In this document: positions 51,214 to 59,641 of the stretch, one piece after another | Position numbering within the stretch: position 1 is the stretch's first letter | Layout of the letters: each line of letters begins with the position of its first letter | From: Actinomycetes bacterium | GTDB taxonomy: Bacteria; Actinomycetota; Acidimicrobiia; Acidimicrobiales; Microtrichaceae | Reading direction: 5' to 3' | Assembly: GCA_023434535.1 (NCBI GenBank) | Contig: JAEYSR010000171.1 | Location: 6,554 to 70,553 of the forward strand | DNA length: 64,000 nt | Notes under the pieces: model-generated | What the model was told of the DNA's origin: nothing | What the model saw: only the letters and a program-made list of their open reading frames with translations | The model's database searches: none | Position numbers and translations under genes: made by a program

Positions 51214-53042
51214 CGAACCGTCTCCGGATCCGCCCGACGGCTGCCGGCGCCGTGCTCGTCGTCACGATGGCGGTGCTCGCCGCTGCGTGCTCCGGGAGCG
51301 ACAGCCAGGCCGGCGGCGGCGACGACGACCGCAGCGAGTGCATCCAGGTGGACGCCGCGGTCAGCTCCGAGAAGATCCAGCTGCTCGGCGACCTGGCCGA
51401 CGACTTCAACGCCTCGGGGGCCGAGGTCGACGGCACCTGCGTCGACGTGGAGGTGCAGAAGGTCGCCTCCGGTGTCGCCACCCAGAGGCTGGCCGACGGC
51501 TGGGACACGTCCACCGACGGCCCGCGACCGATCATCTGGTCCCCGGCTGCCAGTGCGTGGGGCGAGATCCTGAACGAGCGCCTGGCCTCGGCCGGGAAGC
51601 CGGCGATGGCCGTCGACCCCGTGTCGTTCATGAACACCCCGCTCGTGATCGCCATGCCGGAGCCGATGGCGACGGCGCTGGGATGGCCCGGCAAGCCCAT
51701 CGGCTGGTCCGACATCCTCGCCCTCTCCCGCTCGGAGAACGGCTGGGCCGACTACGGCCACCCCGAGTGGGGTCGCTTCCGACTCGGCAAGACCAACCCG
51801 AACTACTCGACCTCCGGTCTCCACGCGCTGATCGCCCAGACCTACGCCGCCACCGGGAAGACCTCGGCGATGAGCACGGAGGACCTCCAGAACCCGGCCG
51901 TGCAGCAGTACGGGACCGACATCGAGTCGTCGGTCGTGCACTACGGCGACATCACGATGACGTTCCTGAACAACTGGTTCCGGGCGGATCGGAGGGGCAC
52001 CGCCCTGAACTACGCCTCGGCGGTGGCGGTCGAGGAGAAGTCGGTCATCGACTACAACGCCGGGAACCCCGACGGCGTGCTCGACCAGGGCGAGGAGCCC
52101 CGAGAGCCCAGGACCAAGCTGGTCTCGATCTACCCGACCGAGGGGACGCTCTACTCCGACAACCCGCTCTACGTGCTCGACGCCGACTGGGTCGACGCCC
52201 AGCAGCGGGAGGCGGCCGAGAAGTTCCAGCAGTTCGTCCTCGAGCCGAAGAACCAGGAGAAGGTCCTCGAGTTCGGTTTCCGCCCCGGCAACCCCGACGT
52301 CGCCGTCGCGGCCCCCATCAGCACCGAGAACGGCGTCGACCCGAACCAGCCGCAGACCCTCCTGGAGGTGCCCCCGGGTGCGGTCATGGACCAGCTGCTG
52401 AAGGTGTGGGCCGAGCAGCGCAAGGGCGCACGCGTGATGCTCGTGATCGACGTGTCGGGATCGATGGGCGATCCCGCGGACCCGAGCGACTCCTCGGGTC
52501 CGACCAAGCTCGACCTGGCCAAGGACGCCGTCATCGAGGGTCTGGACCAGTTCAAGGCCGACGACCTGGTCGGGGTGCGCGTCTTCACCAGCGGGATCGA
52601 CGGAGGCGACGCGACCTACGTCGACCTCGCCCCGGTCCAGCCGATCGGCCCGAACCGCGAGCGCATCAAGAACCAGGTCGGCGACCTCGTCCCGCTGAAC
52701 GGGACTCCGCTGTACGACGTCACACGGACGTCGTACGACCAGATGCTGGAGGGCTACGACCCCGCTCTCATCAACGCCGTGATCGTCCTCACCGACGGAC
52801 GCAACGACGACGGCGATGCGGCGGACGACCGGTCGCAGCTCGACGCCCTCCTCGCCGACGTCAAGGACAACAACGACGGTGAGAACTCCCGGCCGGTGCG
52901 GATCTTCACGATCGCCTACGGCGGCGACACCAACCCCGGCGAGCTGAAGCGGATCGCCGAGGCGTCCAACGCGACGGCCTACACGGCGACCGACGCCACC
53001 ACGATCAACGACGTGTTCGCCGCGGTGGTCAGCAACTTCTGA
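51210..53042 (+). CDS. Lipoprotein fusing a solute-binding domain to a VWA domain
   Basis: A 610-residue secreted lipoprotein. Signal peptide ends in the lipobox LAAAC (Cys about residue 28). Residues 45-400: substrate-binding fold (EKIQLLGDLADDFNASG; IIWSPAASAWGEIL; VVHYGDITMTFLNNWFRADRRG, in parts). Residues 405-610: VWA domain with intact MIDAS (MLVIDVSGSMG, then T in NGTPLYD and D in LTDGRND). Annotated elsewhere as substrate-binding and VWA domain protein. It sits outside the membrane, while the operon's ATPase is inside. Confidence 0.9.
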   Translation: MTNRLRIRPTAAGAVLVVTMAVLAAACSGSDSQAGGGDDDRSECIQVDAAVSSEKIQLLGDLADDFNASGAEVDGTCVDVEVQKVASGVATQRLADGWDTSTDGPRPIIWSPAASAWGEILNERLASAGKPAMAVDPVSFMNTPLVIAMPEPMATALGWPGKPIGWSDILALSRSENGWADYGHPEWGRFRLGKTNPNYSTSGLHALIAQTYAATGKTSAMSTEDLQNPAVQQYGTDIESSVVHYGDITMTFLNNWFRADRRGTALNYASAVAVEEKSVIDYNAGNPDGVLDQGEEPREPRTKLVSIYPTEGTLYSDNPLYVLDADWVDAQQREAAEKFQQFVLEPKNQEKVLEFGFRPGNPDVAVAAPISTENGVDPNQPQTLLEVPPGAVMDQLLKVWAEQRKGARVMLVIDVSGSMGDPADPSDSSGPTKLDLAKDAVIEGLDQFKADDLVGVRVFTSGIDGGDATYVDLAPVQPIGPNRERIKNQVGDLVPLNGTPLYDVTRTSYDQMLEGYDPALINAVIVLTDGRNDDGDAADDRSQLDALLADVKDNNDGENSRPVRIFTIAYGGDTNPGELKRIAEASNATAYTATDATTINDVFAAVVSNF

Positions 53043-53066
53043 TCGTGCACCCCGGCCTGTGGCCGC

Positions 53067-54116
53067 TCAGCGGCTGAAGAAGGGCCCTTCCTCGCTGCGG
53101 TTGGACGCCAGGTCGCACACCACGTCGCGGTGGATGCACTGGGAGATCTCCCGCTGCAGGGCGTCCGGCTCCCAGCCGTTGAAGAAGTCGCCGTGGGCCG
53201 AGAACACCGAACCCGACGCCAGTCGCAGCTCGTGGCCGGGTCCGCTGATCGGGAACTTGATGCTGGTCGTCAGCTGCGGCACCGACACCGGATGCGTGCT
53301 CGGACAGGACCCGCGACGCGAGTACGTCATGTGGGACCGGTGGCCGGGGACATCGGCGTTCTGGCCGTCCCAGCAGTCCGGGAAGGTCAGCACGAGGGTC
53401 AGGGGTGCCTGCTCGGGGCAGGCCGGCGGTTCGTCCGCCAGCTCGGTGCGCACCCCGCACGTCCAGCCGACGGCCTCTCCCGGCTGGGCCGTGGTGGCGT
53501 ACGGGTCTCCGGCGAGCATCTCGAGCCCGTCGGGGAAGGCCTGGACCGACGTCGGGTCGATGCCCGGCGCCGCCCGGTAGTAGGCGTGGATCCCGACCGG
53601 CTCCAGCACGGTGTCGCCGTCGTAGAGCGTCGGCTGCCAGTAGGCGGCGTCGTCGCCCGGCTTGTCGCAGGTCGTGGCGCCGGAGCGCAGGGAGTCCGCG
53701 GTGCTGTTCTCGTCGGTGGCCACCGCCCCGTAGAAGTCGTGGCGGTGCGAGACCCCGACCTCTCCGGGGAACACGATCGGGTCGACCTCACCGGAGTGCG
53801 AGTAGCTGCACTCCGCGACGAACTGCCCGACGCCCCCCTGGGGCCCGAGGTGCCTCGCCGGAGATGCGACCGTGCCGTCGGACCACACCGGCGGATCGTC
53901 GAGCGGCATCGACATGTCCTGCGCATCGTGGTGCATCGAGCCCGACATGACGGACCCGTCGGGCATCCGATGGGAGCCCTCGTCCCGGGCAGCGGTGCCG
54001 TCCCCGATCAGGAGGGCGGCCGCCGCCACCAGGACGAGGACGACCAGCAGCGCAGCCCCTGCGGCCAGACCGCTCCGGTCGGCCCGGCCTCCGTCGTCGG
54101 CGACGTCCTCACCCAC
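53067..54116 (-). CDS. DUF1996 domain exported protein
   Basis: A 349-residue protein with one N-terminal membrane helix (LAAGAALLVVLVLVAAAALL), a Met/His-rich spacer (HRMPDGSVMSGSMHHDAQDMSM) that could bind copper, and a DUF1996 domain: ECSYSHSGEVDPIVFPGEVGVSHRHDFYGA (in parts), TTCDKPGDDAAYWQPTLYDGD and DCWDGQNADVPGHRSHMTY. DUF1996 proteins are secreted and of unknown function. It starts 8 bp inside the end of the beta-helix gene, so the two are coupled. Confidence 0.85.
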   Translation of the reverse strand: MGEDVADDGGRADRSGLAAGAALLVVLVLVAAAALLIGDGTAARDEGSHRMPDGSVMSGSMHHDAQDMSMPLDDPPVWSDGTVASPARHLGPQGGVGQFVAECSYSHSGEVDPIVFPGEVGVSHRHDFYGAVATDENSTADSLRSGATTCDKPGDDAAYWQPTLYDGDTVLEPVGIHAYYRAAPGIDPTSVQAFPDGLEMLAGDPYATTAQPGEAVGWTCGVRTELADEPPACPEQAPLTLVLTFPDCWDGQNADVPGHRSHMTYSRRGSCPSTHPVSVPQLTTSIKFPISGPGHELRLASGSVFSAHGDFFNGWEPDALQREISQCIHRDVVCDLASNRSEEGPFFSR

Positions 54117-55572
54117 CGGCGGGAGCGGCGGGCAGCTGGATCGAGGCGACGTCGACCGCCATGGGAGCGGTGAACTTGACCGGCTTGGCCGTGGTCGCTT
54201 CGGGCATGTTCTCTTGCTCCGGCGGCTCCGGAGTCGACTTGTAGGAGTCGGCGGCCGGCTTCTCGGCCGGGCTCCCCATCAGCCCGATCAGGTCGAGCGG
54301 CGACGCGTTCCAGTCGGTCGCCGTGGGCTCGCCGTTGCAGGGCGCCAGCTGCTGAAGATCCGCTGGTTGCGAGGTCGCCGCCACGTTGTCGGAGAAGCAG
54401 TTGCGCAACGTCTCGGTCGTCTGGCCCGATCCCGTGAGGTCGACGGTCCCGACCGCCAGGTCGGCCACCTTGGAGGCCGAGACGTCGTTGCCGATGACGG
54501 AGATCTCGATCGGGTTCCACATCACGATGCAGCCGTCGCCGATGATCTCGACCTCGACGCACTTGTCGGCGGGGATGGTCGGCTGGGTCCCGTCGGCCTT
54601 GGCCGGGGTCTCGTCGCACGGCGTGTTCCAGTCGGACTCCGGCGGGGCGAGGTCGTTGGCGTCGGACTCGGGGAACGGGACGAGGCCGATGCCGGTCCGG
54701 TCGTGGTTCCAGACGCGGTTCTTGGTGATGGTCGCCTTGACCGCTCCGGCCGGCAGGATCCCGTTGCCCTGGGCCAGGAGCGACACGTCGATGCCGGGGC
54801 CGTCGAGCATGTTGTTGTCGTGCACGAGGTTGCCGGCGATGGTCGTCTCCCGGCTGGGGTAGCACAGCTCGTAGGAGCCCGAGTTGGGGACGATGCCGGC
54901 CCGGTTGTTCGCGAACTCGGAGTTGACGATGTACAGGTCACCACCGGAGTTGGTGCCCGAGTAGCCGAGGCCGTTGTACTCGGAGACGACCTCGCTGATG
55001 ACGGCGTCGCACTTGTAGCACTCGCCGATGTAGAAGCCGGCGTCGGGGCTGCCCGAGCCGTAGCTGTGGTCGAACTGGCCGTGATAGGCGTCGAAGGCGT
55101 AGATGCCGTAGTCGCCGTTGCGGTACGCGGTCAGGTACGAGCCGCGGTAGCGGTCCGACCCGGTCCAGAAGAACCCGTTCGACACGTAGTTGCGTGCCGT
55201 CATGTTCTCCACGACGACACCGTCGGTGTCGAGCGCCCGGATGCCGTTCTCGAGCTTGAACTCGCCGTCGAGGATGACCTTGTTGCGGTCGACGCCGCGG
55301 ATCGTGATGTCCGGGGTGGTGACGTCGACGGCCTCGTTGTAGACGCCCTCGTCGATCAGGACCAGGTCGCCCTCCTCGGCCGAGTCGACTGCGGCCTGGA
55401 TGGTCGTCTGGTCCTGCGGCACCCGGATGGCCTCGAGCCCGTCGACGACCGAGGTCACGCGGGTGGGTGACTCGTCGTCGCCTCCGCCGCTCTCGTCGTC
55501 GGATCCGCACGCTCCCGCCAGAAGCGCGAACGCCAGAACTCCTGCCAGCAGCACCAGCCGTCGCCGTCCCAC
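54109..55572 (-). CDS. Right-handed parallel beta-helix lipoprotein
   Basis: A 487-residue lipoprotein (lipobox LAGAC at about residue 22). From about residue 55 the sequence shows regular beta-helix coils typical of NosD/pectate-lyase folds: DQTTIQAAVDSAEEGDLVLIDEGVYNEAV (in parts), DITIRGVDRNKVILDG, GVVVENMTARNYVSNGFFW and TTIAGNLVHDNNMLDGPG. The C-terminal ~80 residues are Pro/Lys-rich. GTG 55572 has GGGGG 8 nt upstream. Divergent from the cupredoxin gene; NosD-type proteins aid copper-site maturation, which would suit that neighbour. Confidence 0.85.
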   Translation of the reverse strand: MGRRRLVLLAGVLAFALLAGACGSDDESGGGDDESPTRVTSVVDGLEAIRVPQDQTTIQAAVDSAEEGDLVLIDEGVYNEAVDVTTPDITIRGVDRNKVILDGEFKLENGIRALDTDGVVVENMTARNYVSNGFFWTGSDRYRGSYLTAYRNGDYGIYAFDAYHGQFDHSYGSGSPDAGFYIGECYKCDAVISEVVSEYNGLGYSGTNSGGDLYIVNSEFANNRAGIVPNSGSYELCYPSRETTIAGNLVHDNNMLDGPGIDVSLLAQGNGILPAGAVKATITKNRVWNHDRTGIGLVPFPESDANDLAPPESDWNTPCDETPAKADGTQPTIPADKCVEVEIIGDGCIVMWNPIEISVIGNDVSASKVADLAVGTVDLTGSGQTTETLRNCFSDNVAATSQPADLQQLAPCNGEPTATDWNASPLDLIGLMGSPAEKPAADSYKSTPEPPEQENMPEATTAKPVKFTAPMAVDVASIQLPAAPAGG

Positions 55573-55596
55573 GATGACATCCCCCTGATCGCCCCG

Positions 55597-55617
55597 GCCG
55601 CGGGCTCCTCCCGCGGC
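55597..55617 (-). promoter_or_regulatory. Leader hairpin of the beta-helix gene
   Basis: GCCGCGGG-N5-CCCGCGGC is a perfect 8-bp stem with a 5-nt loop, 24 bp before the GTG. On the minus strand the loop reads AGGAG. It may regulate this gene's leader; function is untested. Confidence 0.4.
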
Positions 55618-55651
55618 GCCCGGCCTGTTGGACCGGGACGGGGCCGAACCA

Positions 55652-55657
55652 TACAGT
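55652..55657 (+). promoter_or_regulatory. -10 TACAGT of the cupredoxin gene (leaderless)
   Basis: TACAGT followed by seven bases and GTG 55665. Confidence 0.55.
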
Positions 55658-55664
55658 CCGGGCC

Positions 55665-56072
55665 GTGAACACCACAGCACGTCGAGCGGTCCGGGTCGTC
55701 GGTGCGGCGGTCGTGGCGCTGGCCCTCGCCTCCTGCAGCAGCTCCGCGTCCTCCTACACCCTGCCGAAGGGTGAGAAGTGGACCTCCGAGGACGGCAAGG
55801 CCGTCACCGTCGAGGCGCGCGACAACGTGTTCGTCACGCAGTTCATCGAGGTGAAGAAGGGCACGAAGGTCACCTGGGACAACACCGGGCGCAACCGCCA
55901 CAACGTGCTGCCCGACGACGAGGGGGACTTCACGGAGATCCCCGCCGACGAGCTGGACCCCGGGATGTCGGCGTCGGTCACCTTCGACAAGGTCGGCGAG
56001 TTCGGCTACTACTGCTCGCTCCACGGCACCAAGAACAAGGGCATGTTCGGCGCGATCAAGGTCGTCGACTAG
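55665..56072 (+). CDS. Cupredoxin (plastocyanin/azurin-type) lipoprotein
   Basis: A 135-residue exported blue-copper protein. Lipobox-like LASC at about residue 24. Type 1 copper ligands are all visible: His in NRHNVLP, then Cys-x2-His-x5-Met as YYCSLHGTKNKGMFG near the C-terminus. It should carry electrons at the outer membrane face. It is transcribed away from the beta-helix and DUF1996 genes, whose Met/His-rich segment also suggests copper. Confidence 0.92.
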   Translation: MNTTARRAVRVVGAAVVALALASCSSSASSYTLPKGEKWTSEDGKAVTVEARDNVFVTQFIEVKKGTKVTWDNTGRNRHNVLPDDEGDFTEIPADELDPGMSASVTFDKVGEFGYYCSLHGTKNKGMFGAIKVVD

Positions 56073-56162
56073 CACCTCCGCCGAGACGGGTGTCCAGGAG
56101 TCACCCGTCGCCGTGAGCGGTTGCGCCGGCGACGGCCGGCGACCTGCAAGTCTGTACGGGCC

Positions 56163-56972
56163 ATGTCATTCCGCGACCGCTTCTTCACCCCCCGGGTGGC
56201 GCGGGCGACCACGTCGCCGTCCGCGATCCTCGCGACCGGGGCCGGTGCAGCTGCCGGGATGCTCGTCCTCGGACCTGTGGGCGCCGTGATCGGCGGCGCG
56301 GGTGCGTACGCGGCACGCGTGCTCGCCGCAGTTCCCCGTGCGCAGCGACGACCGGGCCAGGACGTTCGTGGGCTCGTCGACCCCTGGCGCAGCTTGATGC
56401 AGGGAGTGATCGACGCCCGCCACCGCTTCGACAGGGCGATCGCCTCGGTGCGACCCGGCCCGCTCCGCGATCGCCTCCTGGAGGTCGGCACCCGTCTGGA
56501 CGCGGCGGTCGACGACGCGGGACGGATCGCCCGGGCCGGCAACACGCTGTCGGAGGGCCGCAAGCAGATCGACGTGCCGTCCATCCGGCACGAGCTCGAC
56601 TTCGCGCGGTCCGGACCGCAGACCGAACGCACGGCGCAGACGATCAGGTCGATCGAGGCGCAGCTGGAGTCCGCGGCCCGCCTCGACGGGACCATCGACG
56701 ACACCGTCGACCGGCTCCGCCTCCTGGACGCCCGCCTGGACGAGACCGTGACCCGGACGGTCGAGCTCGCCGTGACCCAGGCGGACGTGGGCGAGGTGGG
56801 CGGGATCGGCACCGAGGTCGAGGCGATCGTGTCGGAGATGGAGTCGCTGCGCCTCGCGGTCGAGGAGACCGACGGGACCGACGTGGAGCGGGCCGACGGG
56901 ACCGACCTGGAGCGAGCCGACGGGACCGACACCGGGCAGACCGGTGGCACCGCAGGGACGAGCCCGGCGTGA
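56163..56972 (+). CDS. Hypothetical membrane-associated coiled-coil protein upstream of murJ
   Basis: Unrecognised, 269 residues. A short basic N-terminus (FRDRFFTPRVARAT) is followed by one or two hydrophobic helices (residues 20-55), then about 150 helical residues with heptad-like spacing (LRDRLLEVGTRLDAAVDDAGR; TIDDTVDRLRLLDARLDETV). The C-terminus is an acidic octapeptide repeat (DGTDVERA, DGTDLERA, DGTDTGQT). Its stop overlaps the murJ start (GTGA), implying a role at the same membrane site. Confidence 0.7.
   Translation: MSFRDRFFTPRVARATTSPSAILATGAGAAAGMLVLGPVGAVIGGAGAYAARVLAAVPRAQRRPGQDVRGLVDPWRSLMQGVIDARHRFDRAIASVRPGPLRDRLLEVGTRLDAAVDDAGRIARAGNTLSEGRKQIDVPSIRHELDFARSGPQTERTAQTIRSIEAQLESAARLDGTIDDTVDRLRLLDARLDETVTRTVELAVTQADVGEVGGIGTEVEAIVSEMESLRLAVEETDGTDVERADGTDLERADGTDTGQTGGTAGTSPA
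56871..56942 (+). repeat. 24-bp tandem repeat, three copies
   Basis: GACGGGACCGAC recurs at 56871, 56895 and 56919. The unit encodes DGTDxERA at the C-terminus of the gene before murJ. Confidence 0.85.
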
Positions 56973-58687
56973 GCGGGACCGACTTCCGCGAGGACGACAC
57001 GCGCTGGGACGACGAGTCGCTCGAGGACGACGTCGCGGCGGAGCAGGCCGGCGTCGGCGACGACGAGATCCTGGAGCGCCACGAGACGACCCCCGTGGTC
57101 GACGACCGTCGTGGCCGCAGCCTCCTGCGGGCGAGCGCCATGCCCGCCGTCGGGACGACGCTGAGCCGGGCGACCGGCCTGATCCGCGTCGGTGCCCTCA
57201 CCTACGCGCTCGGCCTCACGACGATCGCCGACGTCTACAACCTGGCGAACACCACGCCGAACATCCTGTACGAGCTGGTGCTGGGTGGCGTCCTGTCCTC
57301 CACGTTGGTCCCGCTGTTCGTCCGCACCCTCGACGACGCCGACGACGACACCGCCTCGGTGGTGACCACCGTGGCCTTCTCCGCGATCGTCGTGATGACG
57401 CTGCTCGGCGTCGTGGCCGCACCGTGGGTCAACCGGCTCTTCGCGATGCCCCTCGAGGGCGCCGAGAAGGCCCAGCAGCTGGAGCTGGGCGACGACTTCC
57501 TCATCCTGCTGATCCCGCAGATCCTGTTCTACGGGGTGACCACGTTGGTCACCGCGCTGCTGCACGCGCGCCGGCGGTTCGCTCCTCCGGCGTTCACCCC
57601 GGTGCTCACGAACCTGGTGACCGCCGCCGCTGCGATCGGCGCCGCCAAGTGGTTCGCCCGTGACGGCGCCGAGATGAGCCAGGTGTACCTGCTCGGCCTC
57701 GGCACGACGGCAGGCGTCGCGGCGATGGCGATCACCCTCGTGCCCTTCATCCGCCGGGCCGGCATCCAGCTGCGGTGGCGCTTCCAGCCGCGGCACCCGG
57801 CGGTGCGGTCCGTCCTGCGGCTGTCGGGCTGGACGGTCGGCTTCGCGGCCGCGAACCAGATCGCGCTGCTGCTGATCCTCACCCTCGCCCGTGGTCAGGA
57901 GCCGGGCACGGTGTCGGCCTACCAGTACGCGTTCATCTTCTTCCAGCTCCCCCACGGCCTGATCGCCGTGTCGCTGATGACGGCGATCCTCCCGGAGCTG
58001 GCGGAGGCGGCGGTCGACCGCGACGACCGGGCCTACATCGCCCGGTTCAGGGAGGGCACGAGCCTCCTGCTCACGTTCCTGCTCCCCGCCGCGGTCGGGC
58101 TCCTGTTCATCGGCGAGCCCCTGATCAGGATCTTCCTGCAGCGCGGCAACTTCACCGCCGAGGACACGGCCCGGACCACTCAGATGCTGATCGGCTTCGC
58201 CGTGGGTCTCCCGGCCTTCTCGGTGTACCTGTACTGCGTGCGGGCCTTCTTCGCCCGACGCGACACCCGCACGCCGTTCTTCCTCAACCTGGCCCAGAAC
58301 GTGATCAACGTCGCTCTGGTGGTCCCCTTCATCGGCCTCTGGGGCCCGGAGGGCCTGGCGCTGGCCTACTCGCTGTCGTACTGGGTGATCGCGATCGCCA
58401 CGCTGTACGTCCTGAACCGGCGGGTGCCCCAGCTGCTGACCGCGCGCTCGATGTGGCCGTTCCTCCGGTCGCTCGGGGTCGGCGTGGCGGTCCTCCTGGC
58501 GCTGGGGGCGACGACGCTCGTGCTGGGCGACCAGGTGGGCCCGGTGGTCAAGCTGGTCGTGGAGGTGGCCGTCGCCGTGGTCGTGTTCGTCCCCGTCACG
58601 ATCATGCTGAAGCCGCGCGGCTTCGAGCCCGCGATCGACCGCCTGCGGCAGGGCATGCGCCGCCGCGGCCGCTCCATGGCCGGCTGA
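56969..58687 (+). CDS. murJ: MurJ/MviN-type lipid II flippase
   Basis: A 572-residue MOP-superfamily membrane protein with fourteen predicted helices that flips lipid II across the membrane. After a 50-residue acidic cytoplasmic extension come SRATGLIRVGALTYALGL, NTTPNILYELVLGGVLSSTLVPLF (in parts, family signature) and FFQLPHGLIAVSLMTAILPEL. Unlike many actinobacterial MviN proteins it lacks the C-terminal pseudokinase and extracellular domain; it ends soon after the last helix with a basic tail. Confidence 0.93.
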   Translation: MSGTDFREDDTRWDDESLEDDVAAEQAGVGDDEILERHETTPVVDDRRGRSLLRASAMPAVGTTLSRATGLIRVGALTYALGLTTIADVYNLANTTPNILYELVLGGVLSSTLVPLFVRTLDDADDDTASVVTTVAFSAIVVMTLLGVVAAPWVNRLFAMPLEGAEKAQQLELGDDFLILLIPQILFYGVTTLVTALLHARRRFAPPAFTPVLTNLVTAAAAIGAAKWFARDGAEMSQVYLLGLGTTAGVAAMAITLVPFIRRAGIQLRWRFQPRHPAVRSVLRLSGWTVGFAAANQIALLLILTLARGQEPGTVSAYQYAFIFFQLPHGLIAVSLMTAILPELAEAAVDRDDRAYIARFREGTSLLLTFLLPAAVGLLFIGEPLIRIFLQRGNFTAEDTARTTQMLIGFAVGLPAFSVYLYCVRAFFARRDTRTPFFLNLAQNVINVALVVPFIGLWGPEGLALAYSLSYWVIAIATLYVLNRRVPQLLTARSMWPFLRSLGVGVAVLLALGATTLVLGDQVGPVVKLVVEVAVAVVVFVPVTIMLKPRGFEPAIDRLRQGMRRRGRSMAG

Positions 58688-58747
58688 TCGCCGACCGCGG
58701 AACGTTCCGGCGCGCCGCCGACTCCGGTCCGTCGCAGGCCCGTGCCA

Positions 58748-58764
58748 CACGGACGAAGTCCGTG
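58748..58764. promoter_or_regulatory. Dyad CACGGAC-GAA-GTCCGTG over the pspA -35 region
   Basis: Perfect 7-bp inverted repeat with a 3-nt centre ending 6 bp before the pspA -10. It covers the place of the -35, so it may be a stress-regulator operator; alternatively it is the murJ terminator (60 bp after its stop). Confidence 0.5.
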
Positions 58765-58770
58765 CAGACC

Positions 58771-58776
58771 TAGGCT
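58771..58776 (+). promoter_or_regulatory. -10 TAGGCT of pspA (leaderless)
   Basis: TAGGCT followed by six bases and ATG 58783. Confidence 0.55.
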
Positions 58777-58782
58777 GATGGG

Positions 58783-59601
58783 ATGTGGAAAGCGATCAAG
58801 CGGTGGTGGGCCTACCTGGGCGCCAAGGTCAACAGCACCTTCAACGAGAAGGCTGACCCCAAGGTCCAGCTCGAGCAGGCCATCGCCGAGGCGCAGGACC
58901 AGCACCGCCGGCTCAAGGAGCAGGCGGCCAACGTGATCGCCAACCAGAAGCAGAACGAGATGCGCCTCGAGGCGTCGCTGGCCGAGCTGGAGAAGCTCAA
59001 CCGCAACGCGCAGCAGGCCGTCCTCATGGCCGACGAGGCCACCAGGAAGGGCGACGCCGCCAAGTCCGCGGAGTACGTCTCCGCCGCCGAGGCCTTCGCC
59101 AACCAGCTGATCTCCAAGGAGAAGGAGATCGAGAACCTGAAGGCCATGTCCCTGCAGGCCACCCAGGCCGCCGATCAGGCCAAGAGCGCGGTGCAGCAGA
59201 ACTCCCGCGTGCTGCAGCAGAAGCTCGCGGAGAAGCAGAAGCTCCTCGGCCAGCTCGACCAGGCCAAGATGCAGGAGCAGATGAACAAGGCCATGGCCAC
59301 GCTGTCGGAGCAGGTCGGCGAGGACGTGCCGACGCTCGACGAGGTCCGGGAGAAGATCGAGACCCGCTACGCCAAGGCCAAGGGCATGGCCGAGCTGCAG
59401 GACATGTCGGTGGAGTCCAAGATGCTCGAGGTCGAGCAGGCGTCCATCAACGTGGAGGCCCAGGCCCGCCTGTCGGAGATCCGCTCGAAGCTCGGGATCG
59501 CCGACGCCGCCGAGGCCCCTGCCGCAGCCGAGCCCGCGGCCGAGGCGCCCGCCACGGCGCCTGCCGCCGAGGGCAGCCCGGAGCCGTCGCCCGGAGCCTG
59601 A
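58783..59601 (+). CDS. PspA/IM30 family membrane-stress protein
   Basis: A 272-residue ESCRT-III-like protein that coats and repairs damaged membrane. An N-terminal amphipathic stretch (WKAIKRWWAYLGAKVN) precedes a long coiled coil (residues 25-190; LEQAIAEAQDQHRRLKEQAAN; EYVSAAEAFANQLISKEKEIE). The C-terminal ~40 residues are an Ala/Pro/Glu-rich tail. No pspB/C or clgR neighbour is seen; the dyad in the promoter may hold the regulator site. Confidence 0.92.
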   Translation: MWKAIKRWWAYLGAKVNSTFNEKADPKVQLEQAIAEAQDQHRRLKEQAANVIANQKQNEMRLEASLAELEKLNRNAQQAVLMADEATRKGDAAKSAEYVSAAEAFANQLISKEKEIENLKAMSLQATQAADQAKSAVQQNSRVLQQKLAEKQKLLGQLDQAKMQEQMNKAMATLSEQVGEDVPTLDEVREKIETRYAKAKGMAELQDMSVESKMLEVEQASINVEAQARLSEIRSKLGIADAAEAPAAAEPAAEAPATAPAAEGSPEPSPGA

Positions 59602-59641
59602 GCCGCTCCGGCCGCCGGGGCGAGAGCTCGGCGCACCGCGC

